Below are positions 1 through 11,500 of a stretch of DNA of 64,000 bases, one piece after another. Origin of the DNA: Drosophila persimilis (lineage: Eukaryota > Arthropoda > Insecta > Diptera > Drosophilidae); NCBI RefSeq assembly GCF_003286085.1, contig NW_020825288.1, forward strand, positions 27,156,001 to 27,220,000. The letters are read 5' to 3'. The translations under genes were made by a program, and so were the position numbers. How positions within the stretch are numbered: the first letter of the stretch is position 1; the number at the start of each line of letters is the position of its first letter. The notes beneath the pieces were generated by a model that saw only the letters and a program-made list of their open reading frames with translations, was not told the origin of the DNA and searched no databases.

Positions 1-2660
1 ACGAGTACCCACTTGCCCACGTCCCAGCCTGCCAGACGGGCAGACGAATTGGTGGAAGGAGTCACGAGGCAGCGCACAAGTCACTCAGCCTTGAGCCCAG
101 CCCAGCCCAGCCCTCCTCCTCCTCCTCCGTGCTGGGATACTGCGCCTGTCCATGGCCCATGGCCCATGGCCTGTTTGCCTGTGTGTGTGTGTGTGTCGGT
201 GTGTGCTTTTGTGTGGTTTGATAATGACACTGACCGTGTTGTTTCTGTTGTTGCACGAGTAGGTCTGAGTGAAGGCCAATAATGACACAACAACAAGACC
301 ATCTGGGAAATGGGAAAGCGTGGGCCAGGTGCAGTTGGTGCCAGTCACAGCTTAGGAGTTTTTTAAGTGCTCTGCTCTGTTCAGCTCTGTTCTGTTCGGG
401 CTTGGCTTAGTGAATCACAGCCACTGAATTGATTGATTGATTACACATACACATGTGCTAAGAATGCTCCCACTCAGAGGAGTATCTGCCAGGGAGGAGG
501 CTGTGGAACAGCATACATTTGTGCGCAGTTAGGAAACCAAGTTGCGTTGCATCTAGTGCCCTACTCCCACATAGATTCCACTTTACAGTTAACACACACA
601 CAGCCACACACCCACATATGGGCGTATGGGGAAGACAGGTAATTGATTCTCTCTTTCCCTTCTTTAATCCCATCCAATCCATCCCATCCATCCTCCCACT
701 CTGGCTCCTGCTGAGAGTGCGGTTCCATTACAGTGGGATAAGTTTTGAGAGTTTATATTTGCACTCACAGATACACACCTCCACCTACACCTACACCTAC
801 TCGCACATACACATGTGTATGGATTGCCGTAATGCGGCGCAACAAGAGGTTGGCCTTGTGCAGTCAGGTACACAGATACACACACGCACACAGACACGCG
901 GACAGACTCTCGGATATACAGCAAAAAGAGAAGAAAATTTAATTCGTATGAAAATGAAAAGTGAATTTTCTTCTGCTTTTGCTTTTGCTTCTGCTTCTGC
1001 TTGTCCTTTTCGTTTTCTTCTGGCTGTACAACACGCCGTTCTTTTTCGACTTAGGTTTGACGGATGTCTCAAGACATTTTCCCACGCACTCACTACCTAT
1101 GCGAAAGCGATTTGATTTGTTTTTTGTATTTTGTACACTCTTTAAACCGAATTCCGCTTGATTTGATTGTTTTTCGTGCGCCAGGCGTTTGTTGCTGCCA
1201 CAAAATAAACTAACAAACGAAACATGAACAATTCCGCCACACAATGGTCGTAGAAAAGCAAATAAGAATTAAAACGCGCACACAGTGGACGAACGGCGGG
1301 CTTCGGCGGTCGGCGGTCGGCTGATTGTGCTTATGCTGCTACTGCGCGGGAGAGAGCAGAGCAGAGCACAATGGGTGTACGAGAACGGCCAGCGAACAGG
1401 AGTGCGCGCCGCCACTCGACTCGCTCAAAACATTCCATTGTGCTATATACACACTTAATTTCCATTTTTCATATTCCAAGCAACACTGAAAAACCAGCAG
1501 CAGTGGCAGCAGTAGCAGCGGCGGCAGCAGCGGCAGAAGCAGCAGCCGCCCTGCCACCCACTGTACACGCACACACACGCACATTTGTGTGTGGGATGTG
1601 CTTATGTGCGTATCAGCGAGAGCGAAAAAGAGTTTCGTTGTAAAATTGGGATTTGTGTAGCCAAACATTAATTATCCATGTGAACGCGGTACAGGGCGGC
1701 AGCAGGAGGCCAGCCATAAACATAGTTCCCCCCCTCAACCGCGCCACACCACACTCAGCTGTTGGTGGTAGACCGTTGGAATGCCCAGGACAAGGTACAC
1801 TAAACAGAAGGTACGATGGTCTCGGGGCGCAAGACAGACTGTAGGAGAGCGATTAGACACCTGCCTCACCTTCTGTCTAACATACCTTGGGCGCGGCCAG
1901 GTACAGAGAGCGGGAGAGCGGGAGAGCGGGAGAGAGATTCCCAGAGAGAGTCATGTTATTGCATGCGACAAGTGTCCGAGCAGGAAAATCGGCTGAGAGA
2001 TCGCAACTTTTACTTTTATAGCAGCCGCCATGACAGCCAGCTTTCTGGGGCCCTCACAAAGCGGACTGTTGCATTTATTTAGTATAGTTTGTATGACTAA
2101 TGCAATAGTCGGAAACTAATTTAGTTCAGTCATCGGGACTGAAGATTGCTGTAAAAATAGTTTACTCCACAACCACTGTGCCTGGAACATTCTCCTAACA
2201 CACTAACACACATTTCCAATGCGCAGCTTTGTTTTTTTTTTTGGTTGATATTCCTGGCGCCTGCGCACTGGAATTCACATTGCCTCTTCTGCAGCCGCTG
2301 CCGCTGCTGCCGCTGTCGCTTCCATTTTCTCATCCATCTCACACCCACGCCGCCACGCTATGCACTTCCACGTTGAAAGCAAAACAAAAGCACAGAACAG
2401 ACGAGCGTGCGTGTGTGAGTGTGTATACAACAAATCAGCAAGAAAATAACAGCGGTGAGGTGATCGCAGCGACAGAAACTGCGTTGGAACTGGAAAGCAG
2501 CAACAAATGGAAACGAAATGGACGTGTGCGGACGTGATTCATTGAGACCGCGCTTAGGTAACGGTAGTCTACTTTATAGCGCAGCAGTAATTTATATGGA
2601 AGTGGATATAATGGGATCTCAGACCACTCAGGCCCCCCCCCTGATAAATGATGGACTCAC
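1..2660. other. Non-coding stretch, probably intron downstream of the first gene's last visible exon
   Basis: I see no convincing coding exon here. It holds GT/CA microsatellites (around 180-205, 590-610, 780-900 and 1565-1590), a purine-rich GGGAGAGC tandem near 1908-1935 and a CAG-rich stretch at 1495-1550. The minus-strand exon at 2661-3231 ends in a good donor (gtgagt just left of 2661), so the gene should continue leftward. This stretch is then most simply intron, unless a short exon has escaped me. The short open frames here are low-complexity and have no conserved look. Confidence 0.5.
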
Positions 2661-5600
2661 CGCAATTGTTTTCTGCCGCTGCTCCGAGAGCATATTCTCG
2701 CTGGAACCCTTCAAAAGCTCCGCTAGTAGAGCGGGTGTGGGCTTCAAGTCCAGCGTTGGAGAAGTCTTCGTTTTTGGACTGGAACTGGCACTGGTACTGC
2801 CATTGGCGTTGGCATCCAGGCTCCTTTTGGCAGCATGACTGTGTCCGTGACTGTGACCGTGACTGTGACCGTGGGCGTGACCGTGGTGGTGCTGGCTGGG
2901 CCGCTCCGTGCTCATGGACTGGCTACGCTTGCTGTGGTGCGTCTTGGGGGCCGGCGCCTCGGAGGCGGCTCGCTTCATGTGGTGCACCAGCTCTGCCTCC
3001 CCCAGGTTCTTGGCGGATGCGGAGATTGGGGCAGCGCAGGCCATAGCGTTCTTGCTGGTGTGCTCCAGCTGCGAGGGAGTGGAGGCGGCCCGGGCATGCG
3101 AGGGCACGGGCAGGTACGTGCTCGTCTTTCGCACACGCATCGAGTTGGAATACTGCGGCATGTTGGGGCGGGGGGCACCACTTGAAGCCCCAACGGGGCT
3201 CGAGGCACCAGCAGCGCCTCGCAGATGCAAGCTGAAAGAGTGGAGAGCAGGTTAGTCCCATCCAGCATTACGGGGATCGCTCATTTACCTGTCTGTTTCC
3301 CGCAGCTCCTCGAGGATCTCCTCGAAGTGCATCCGGTTGGGCTTCTTCATCTCCGCCTCGAGCATCTGGCCGTAGGGTCCGCGCAGGGGGCGCTTCGAGA
3401 ATCGCTTGTAGTCGTAGTCGCCGGTGGAGGGAGTGGGACTGGAGGTGACGCGGTCCCTGGCGATGCGATCGCACTCGTTGTCGGAGGTGGAGTCGGTGCG
3501 CAGGAAGCTGAGACTCTTGCTGGACACGTCGTCCTTCTCCTCGCTGCTGTGGCAGCTAAAGTTGCTCAGCAATTGCGACTTGTCGCGCGGCCCGCTGCCC
3601 CAGGACGGGGCGTTCTTCTCCAGCTCGGGCGTGTTCAGTTCAAAGGAATAGCAGCTAATGGGACTGCCGATGTTCATCTGCGAGGAGTGGGAGTGTGCGT
3701 CCGGCGACTCGGGCTTGATGGCATTCAGGTTCGTCACACTGATGTCCAGTGCCAATCCGCGATGGCGGATGACTACCTCCGGCGGTGCCTGCCAGTCGGC
3801 GTTGTCGATGTACATGCCCTTTCGCTTAGTGGAGTTGTCCAAGTGCCGCCTCTGGCGCTCGTCCGTGCTGTGCCGGGGCGTGGCCACCGTCTCCAGGGAG
3901 CTGCGGAGCTCGGGGCTGGACAGCTCCAGGTCGTCTTGGCTGTACTGCTTGCAATGGTGCGGCTGCTCCGGCGAGGGATTCCTGGCGGTCGTCGCCAGCT
4001 CTACTTGCGGGGCGTCGTCTATCCTGGCCACTCCATCGCCCTCCTCGGAGGAGCGGCTCACCGATATGGTGGGAACCAGGTCGCTCCTCACGGCGGTGGT
4101 GAGCGTCGACTCCGTCTGGGACACCTTGCAGGCGGCGTGGGAGATGGGCGGCTGGATGGTCTCCGGGACCACCTCCACCCACTCCTGGGCGGGCGTCTCC
4201 AGCCACTCCTGCGCGGCGCACTCGTACACGGGCACGGGGATCTCGCAGGTGGTGGCCGTCTGCAGGAAGTTGTCTGGCGGAGACTCCAGGGGCAGCTGCT
4301 CCTCCATCAGTGTGGCCAGATTGGGGGCGCTGCCCCCGGCGGAGGCGGGAGGAGTTACCTCCAGGGGCTGGACAATGATGGGCAGCACGATCTCCTCCCT
4401 GATGAGGCAGTCGCTCTCCGACTGAATAGTGTCCGTCAGGGACTCCATGGTGGCATGGGCGGCTATCACGCTGCTGGCGGTGGCCGGTGCCGGGAACAGG
4501 ATCCCCGAACTGCTGCCAGAGACTGCCTCCGTGCAGAAAATGTCCTCTTCCTGGATGGAGTCGTGGTCCAGCGACTTCTCCTGCCCGTAGTTCAGGTTGA
4601 TGCACAGCTCTGTCTTCTTCAGGGGAATGTGCACCCAACCCGGATCCGCGACTGCTGCCGGAGACGAGACCGACTCCTCTCTCTCCCTGGAATACGTGGG
4701 ACTGGGGCTGGGCTCTTCGATGGCCTTGTCGCGCCTCAGGCGATCCCTCAGGGCGCTGAGCGTCGACTTGCAGTCGATTTGCGAGAACGAAACGGAGCGA
4801 AACGGAATTCCCTTTGGCGCATACGAACCGATCACGGTCCGCGACTCCGGTCTCGATGCTTGCGGCGTACTCTCGCTACTGCTTCGTGTTGAGGCATCTA
4901 GGCATCTCTCCACAGGTCGCTGCTGCTGCTGCTGTCGCTGCTGCTGCTGCGTCGATGGAGGCGGGGACTTGGACTTCTCACGGTTGCTCAACATGAAGGC
5001 CTCCAGGTTGGAGAGACTCGTGTTGGGTCTGAGTGAGGCAAAGAGGCGGGCGGCTGTGCTGAGGCCTCCCCCGCTGTGGCTGCTGCCCCTTGCGGTGGCG
5101 TCGTTGCTGCTCTCGGATGTCTGACTGGCGGCCGTGTCCGTGTCCTGGCGCTCCAAGCAGGTGCCACGCGGCTTTCGCGGTGGCGGCACTGGCGGTGCCG
5201 GCGGCGGTGGCGGTGGCGTGGGGGTGGAGGAGGCTCTGGAGCTGCTTCCCCCGTTGCCTCTCAGCAGCTCCGTCAGTTCCTTGAGGCGCTCCGACCGCTC
5301 TGAAGTCTTGCGCTGCTTCTCCGGCCCCGCTGCTGCTGCCGCTAAGGCGGAGGAGGAGGATGCGGTGGATGAGCCGGCGGCGGTGGCAGCTGGCGAGGAT
5401 TTGCGGCCGAATCCCAGGCGCTGTATCCGGTCCAGGGTATTACGTCGTTTCTCCATTGTGTGCTGCAGGAATTCGAGTTAAATGCTGATTATTCACCATC
5501 GGATCTCGAACCCCCCGCCCCCCCACCATTCTCCCTCTGGCTGTGTGTGTGTCTTTTTATGGACTAGCTGTGGGCGTACGCCCAACCCCCCAAGCACCAC

Positions 5601-8600
5601 CCAATCCCCAAGCCCCTTCGAAAAGTAAAAACAAACAAATCCCAACACGATTCGAGGCGAACAAATTGAGTCAACGCTGCGTATGTGTAATATGGGGATC
5701 AATACCAACAGTTAGACATAATCAGCATTCCAAGTGGGATGGGATGGGGGGGGATGGGAATGGAATGGGAATAGAACCGGAACCCGGCCAACATCATAAT
5801 ATTAGGCGCCTCAACCCCAACCCCAAACCCTACCCTGCCACACAGCGTCATTAAGTTCACTGCACAATGACACACATACCACAGCCCCCTCCCCCAAGAT
5901 GGGAAGAGGGAAGAGAGACCATGCCACACGGTGCACACACAATGTAAGACAAGTCATAGAGCAGCCGCAGCTCTACAATATAGCGCTCTATATATATATG
6001 GGTACATATATAAGGCAGATTCTTGTATACATACGCATACAGTGATATTTTTAGTATAAACAACAGATCTCTCGGATATATATATAGTAAAAGTACGTAT
6101 TCCACATGTACACCTCTACATATCTATAGGCATTTATATCTACTTATATACAGACAATATGTATAGATAGAATATACAGAAAATAAAAGAGATCATTGGC
6201 TAGCGACTGGGAAGAGCACGGCGTATGAATGAGCGTACCGGACGGACAAACTTACAATCCACTCGGAAAAACAATTGATATAGATCGAAAGCTAATCAAT
6301 AGATCCCATCTCTTTTCCAAGAATAGCTTCATAAACTATTAAACCTATAATATTTCCAGGGAAACAATGAAGAAAGCTCTTAACTGAGTTCTTCATTTCT
6401 TCCAGTGTAGGCATTAAAAGATTCACACAAATAACACAAAAGTAGAGCAACACCAGCAAAGATACATATTGTATCTCTCCCGAGCACAAAACTTTCCCTC
6501 TCTCTCTCTCTAGCAACAATAAATCCGTTACTCTCTCGGTCTCCGAGCCACAGAACGTGCGTGTTTCAGGTGGTGCCAAGGCATCATCGGTTCCGATCCG
6601 AGGCGTTCGCTATCCCTCAATTGAACGGATATATATATGATATATGGGATCAATAAAAGCTGATCAAAACAAAAGGTTTATCGCCGAAAATTGCACTACC
6701 TGACAGTTCCGCTGATGAATGGTTTGCCAATGAGTTTAAAGAACAAAAATATATATACAAATGCGATATATTCCACATATGTATGTACAATATGTCTTCC
6801 GTTGGTTTATTGATCCGTTCGTTTATTATACTTGTATCCCATCTTCAAGCGCTTCTCTTTGGTGTAACTTCTATTCGATCCTACACTAATACCAATCTAT
6901 GAGATATCATACCTCATTCCCATTTACCACTTACCCCGTTCTCCTTGTCGAATGAAGAGCATAGATGGGGATTGCAGCTGCAGGGAAGGAGTAGATTATT
7001 CGACTTGTATGGGTTTTCGTTTGGACTGTGGTTCTGGATGGGATTCACTGGAGGCGTTGTTCTGGCAGAACTGCATCCTCGGTTATGCAAGCCCTGTTCT
7101 GTTGTCACTCGCGAGGGACACGGATCGGGATACGGATCGGACACTACTTTCAGTTCTCTGTACTGCTGTTGGGTCACCGGCAATCGAGATTCACTCAGCG
7201 ACTTGTGACGCACACAGCTGTTGTTGTTGTTGGCCCGGCGGCTATGCTCGGTTTCCACTTTCACTTCCGGTTCCGAGTCGAAGGTCAGCCGTCCATGGCG
7301 GTCGTAGACGAGCGACCGCGGTGGTCCCCCACTCGATCCGAACTTGCAGTTGTAGTTGTTGTTGTTGTTGTTCCCCTCGAAGGAGTACGGCGGACAGCCC
7401 TTGCGGACGCAGCAGCTGCCATGCGGCGCCGGATAGATGCGCGGATGCGGACAGACCAGGCGGCGGGTCTTCAGAGCGGGCTCATCGCTGCTGCTGCAGA
7501 CTCGAGGCTTGGGCGGCACGGGCGGAGGACACTTTGCCCGCGGATAGTTCCGATAGCTAACCGTCGCCGAGGACTGGTAGTGCTGCACGTCCGGATGGGC
7601 TCCAAGAGGCGGATGCTGCTGTGGCTGTGGCCGCTGCTGTGACAGTTTTTTGTCAATTGTATAACAACAAATTGCCGCTGACTCGTCGCTGATTTCGGAT
7701 GACAGGGACGACAACACTGGCGATGACGCGTCTCCCGCTGCTGCTGTTGTTGCTGGTGACTTTTCCGCTTTTGTGGCTGATGTATTTGGCTCCCGATTTT
7801 CTATTTCTATAACCGGCCGACGCGCAACGTCATCGTCATCGTCAACGGCATCAACATCATCATAATTATCATCATCATCGCCTTGGTTACAATTATGAGC
7901 ATCGACATCGACTAATACGCGCCTTTTGGCATCGACCTCCTCCCCGTGGAAGACAAAGCGGAACGACGACAGATCGGACACTGAATCGCTGTCTCCCAGC
8001 GGCAACCCCTGAGGCTGTGGCTGTGGCAGAGGCAGCGGCAACGGCAGGCGATCCGTGGCGCTGCCAACTTGTTGATGCCTCTCTCCGCAGCAATTCTCGC
8101 ACAAAATCCGTGAGCTTTTCGCCGGCAACAGCTTTGGCTCTTGCAGCTGTTGCTGCCGCTGCCGCTGGTTCGACGTTTGGGCAAAATACTTGGCTATGGG
8201 ATCGTACTGCTCCTCCTCCTCCTCGTTGTTGTTGTTGTTGTTGTTGAGGTGCTTATAGGAGAGCTGTGGCCTGGCCCTGGACTCCTGGCCATGAGTGATC
8301 ATTGTCGATGTCCCCTGTTGGCGGGGCAGCTCCTCATTCCATGACAGCTTCTTGTAGCCCCGTCCGCGCACTGCTCGCTGTCCCAGCTGCGGCGTGGCAG
8401 GCAGCGAGCTGGAGAGCTTCACTGGATGGCACACCTGTTGATCAGCTGGAACTAGATAAAAGCTAAATCTGTGCATCTGGGTCTATAATTGGTATCTGTA
8501 TGTCTCACCAGTGGCTTCTCCTTCGAGATGTATAACTTCACTGTCGACTGTCCGACTCGAGTGCCGCATGCAGCAGCAGTAGTTGAGGCGACTGTTCCTT

Positions 8601-8678
8601 GGTTGTCGCCTTGTCACGGGATCACCTTCTTGGGATGCAATGGGATCTGTCCGGAGGTCTCTGTTTCTGTTTTTGACC
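2661..8678 (-). CDS. Large disordered proline-rich scaffold-like protein (partial, four visible exons)
   Basis: Not recognised. Coding exons on the minus strand are 8678-8509, 8445-6935, 5462-3289 and 3231-2661. The introns are 63, 1472 and 57 nt with GT/AG ends, and the frame stays open through every junction (phases 1, 0 and 2). About 1475 codons are visible. The first exon begins at an acceptor and the last ends at a gtgagt donor, so both termini are missing. The protein is mostly low complexity: a PPPVPPKP SH3-ligand-like motif (near 7515), an Asp-rich tract (near 7830-7880), Asn runs, a basic MEKRRNTLDRIQRLGFG segment at the start of the third exon, a Pro-rich [13 protein letters not shown] tract (near 5175-5215), a Gln run (near 4920-4950) and HGHSHGHS repeats (near 2840-2885). 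No enzymatic or membrane domain is seen. An adaptor or cytoskeletal scaffold role is only a guess. The Met at 5456 could serve a shorter isoform. Confidence 0.8.
2838..2890 (-). repeat. In-frame His-Gly-His-Ser tandem repeat
   Basis: A 12-bp GTGACTGTGACC-type tandem within the last visible exon of the 2.6-8.7 kb gene. On the minus strand it encodes HGHSHGHS units. Repeat length is likely to vary between alleles. The frame is kept. Confidence 0.7.
5463..6934. other. Intron between exons of the 2.6-8.7 kb gene
   Basis: A 1472-nt intron. The donor is gtaagt read leftward from 6934, after codons for FDKENG. The acceptor is cctgcag ending at 5463. It contains AT-rich sequence with TATATA runs (5990-6080, 6630-6650) and no credible open frame. 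Joining the flanking exons gives an uninterrupted frame (…KENG-HTMEKRR…). Confidence 0.7.
8509..8678 (-). CDS. Internal coding exon upstream of the large exon of the scaffold-like gene
   Basis: A 170-nt exon with no long open frame of its own. On the minus strand it has a tttccag acceptor right of 8678, is open throughout (57 codons, including NYCCCMRHSS and EVIHLEGEAT), and ends ACTG before gtgagaca. It joins in phase 1 to the ttccag acceptor at 8446, giving EGEATADQQVCHP. The alternative, translation starting at the Met at 8476, would need no splice, but the shared phase favours a real exon. The segment has three adjacent cysteines of unknown meaning. Confidence 0.6.
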
Positions 8679-8897
8679 CTGGAAACGCAAGGGAAGGAGT
8701 TAGAAGAGCCTGGAGTCTAGACATCAAGGAAGCAAGCCTATAATACCCTACAAGACATGCACTTTTAGGGGTTTCATGCTAAAGGAAGGCAAAGGAGGTC
8801 TAAAGTACTCTCAGGTACGGGGTACAGGGTATAGGAAAAGTTCGCCCAAAAGCATGCAACGAACGCGCAAGAGACATGCAGACATGCAGCTTATCAG

Positions 8898-9013
8898 CAA
8901 AGACTAGACAATACCAAGAGGGAGGGGACCAAAAAGCGGTTCTATGGAGCCTTCGACTAGCACCAACTCGAGACCCGCTTCTGGGTCTACGTCTAGGTAT
9001 TGTCTAGTCTTTG
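8898..9013. other. 116-nt imperfect hairpin with 18-bp perfect stem
   Basis: CAAAGACTAGACAATACC at 8898-8915 is exactly complementary to 8996-9013. Inner complementary pairs (GACC with GGTC, AAGCGG with CCGCTT) could extend the stem. It could be a small MITE remnant or a foldback RNA. No terminal duplication was seen around it. Confidence 0.5.
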
Positions 9014-10358
9014 GCATTCTACTTAATGATAACGTTCATGCCTCCTTCACCTATTCCACGTGCTTCCGGCCTTCATTGGGAGACTCTCGTACTTCATTGG
9101 TCTGGCGATTGTATCGTATTGAAGGCATCCGTGGAGTGGCGGCTTCGGCATGCTCCTGACCATCGGTGGGATCTACAATATATAGTATGAGACATATCTC
9201 TGGGTGATTCGAGTGCGTGTCCCGATTTGGTCGAGTGTACGCGCCGCAAAGTTCAGTGCCTCAAAAAGCAAAAGCACAACCACGCCTCTCCTGTCTATTT
9301 TTAGAGGCGTGCGACGCATGGCATTCGGGAGTACAGTGCGTTACGGCAATAATGCGAGAGGTAGGATTTCATGGATCCTCTTGGATCGCCTTACGGCCTC
9401 CCCTCCCCCCCGCTCCGGGTGTTACGCATGCGGATTTCTAGCGCTGCAGAGCCGTGACCATGACAGGCCCACCCCACTCCTCCTCCATCCCCCCTCCTCC
9501 TCTCTGTTGGCTGTCATTAAATATGTTTAGTTTTAGTTTAGTTAGTTTCTCTCTCCTTTTTTTACTGCACTGCAGACCCCATTGTCTTTCGGGTTTCGGT
9601 TACAAGACGGGGGGGGAGGGGGGCTTTGTTTCCGAGGAAGACTTTTTCTTTGAGGCTGAGACGTGGTTTTTTTCGTCCGTTGAACACCGAGTCTGCAGCG
9701 TTTGCTTTCTTATAAGCTTAATTGATGTTGAACAAACAGCAGAGCATGTTGCAGGCACCACAGCTTCGAGACGTCTCCGAAAAGCCTTGTCGCCGGTCGT
9801 TTTCCCAGCGAACAAAAACCACCGACAAGCCGCGATGGAGCCCCCCCCCCGACAGTCCCAAAATCGAATGAAATCCGTTCGAGAAAAACAGGAGGAGCCG
9901 CATCCACGCATCTGTCCCCAAAATATCATGCCGCAGGCATACCAAAAATATCTTTTGCTTCACGCCGAAGATACATTTTGAGTGAAAGATATGCTCGTGG
10001 CGAAACAATTGCACTGGACGGTGCGCGACGAGAGCATAAGGCGGGCCCCGAAATGTCTCGAGGAAACACAAACATTCCGTTTGGCATGAAACGGACTGTA
10101 CTTCTATATGTGTCCCGTGGGCTCGTGTGTACGTACATATTGAATTTTGTGTAAAGCATTTTTTAGTCGAGAGACACAAATGTGGGTATCTTTTGCTGGG
10201 TAATCATTCAGGAATGCAGTGCCGCAGATACACAGATACACAGAGATCCTACGCATCTATAAATACCACACACAACCAGATCGAAATGTCTAAACAAAGC
10301 CCTCACTCTCTCCCTCTCTCGTTATCATCGTCCAGCTGGAGTTGCACAGCAGATGCAT

Positions 10359-10397
10359 TTGTATCTGTATCTGTATCTGTATCTGTATCTGTATCTG
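10359..10397. repeat. TGTATC hexanucleotide microsatellite
   Basis: About six consecutive TGTATC/GTATCT units in non-coding sequence. Confidence 0.85.
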
Positions 10398-11450
10398 GTA
10401 ATTAGAAGCGACTCAAGGTCGGCGCAGGGACGGGCAGGCACGGGACGAGACGGGGGGGCAGTCGCTGCTTCGAGGCAAATCTTTCCGACTTTAGCATATA
10501 ACTGTCATACTCCCAGAGCCTCCAGATAAGTTTGTATCTTTTTTCGAGTGTTTGCCCATGGAATACCATCGCAGCTCAGATAAGCCCGCCCCGACAGATA
10601 AAGTTCTGGCCGCAAAACAAACGTCAGCAATCAGAGAGAGACCCAAGAGAGATAAAGTAGATGTAAGAAGGCTTTCCCCCCCCCAAAAAAATAAGGGAAA
10701 ATATTTGAGGCTGTAAGCTTTTGGCAAAGAGACCTCCAAAAAGAGGAGCTGGACACCATAATCCCCGCCCCCTAATCCCCTTTGATTCTGAGTATAAATA
10801 GTTTGTGGGGCCACAAACAGAAATTCAATTAAATTCATACTCTGGCGACCATTAAAAAACCATAAAAGTTTTGACATGTTGCGAACATTTTTCTGTCAGC
10901 TGCAGAAGCCTCTGCGCCACTTCCACATCCATGCCCCATCGCCCAGCAGTGCCCCATCTCTGAACAATAATAACAATTAAGCCTGACAACGCGCCTCATG
11001 GCTCATGCCACATGCCCCATGCCCCATGCTGGCCCGTGGTAACACCTATTTTTTGTTCTCTCGCGCCTTCTTTTTTTTGTAACTATTTCGCTTTGGCCTG
11101 CCCTCTGGTTGTGCCACTTTGACTGACAAGTGACAGGCCCCATGCCGCATGCCCCCATGCCCCGTGCTGCAAGCTGCCTCATTGATCCATGCAGAACTTC
11201 TTTGTTATGGAATTTATGATTAATCTGCGCAGCGTTTCAACGGCACATCAGCAACACCTCCTGCATGACAGCGGCACGGGGCAGGGGCACACGGGATTAG
11301 GAGTAGATCCATGCACCGTCCAAAGGGCATTGCAGCCATATTTGTAGCCAAGGGCGGCACCTGAACTTGGACTTGAATTGAAATCAAGAGTGGCCCAAAC
11401 AGAAAGCAAAAATCAAACGATGCCATTAAGCCAACAGATCAGAGATTTAC

Positions 11451-11500
11451 AATACTCTTGAAGAGGGTATTGTGACTATTTTAAGTGCCGTTTTCTGTGA
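11451..11500. mobile_element. Possible decayed INE-1/DINE-1-like Helitron hairpin
   Basis: AATACTCTTGAAGAGGGTATT is a near-palindrome resembling the ATACCCTTGCAGAGGGTAT hairpin typical of Drosophila INE-1 elements. It is followed by a GATA microsatellite. Only this short piece is recognisable, so the call is weak. Confidence 0.3.

Noticed and set aside
1371-1643. 90-codon plus-strand frame with alanine run
   Set aside because: The alanine run is a translated GCA/GCG microsatellite. There is no conserved flank and no splice support.
3225-4892. 555-codon plus-strand open frame
   Set aside because: It lies antisense to the well-supported minus-strand exon 3289-5462. Its length follows from the GC-rich third positions of the real gene, and the protein has no domain-like pattern.
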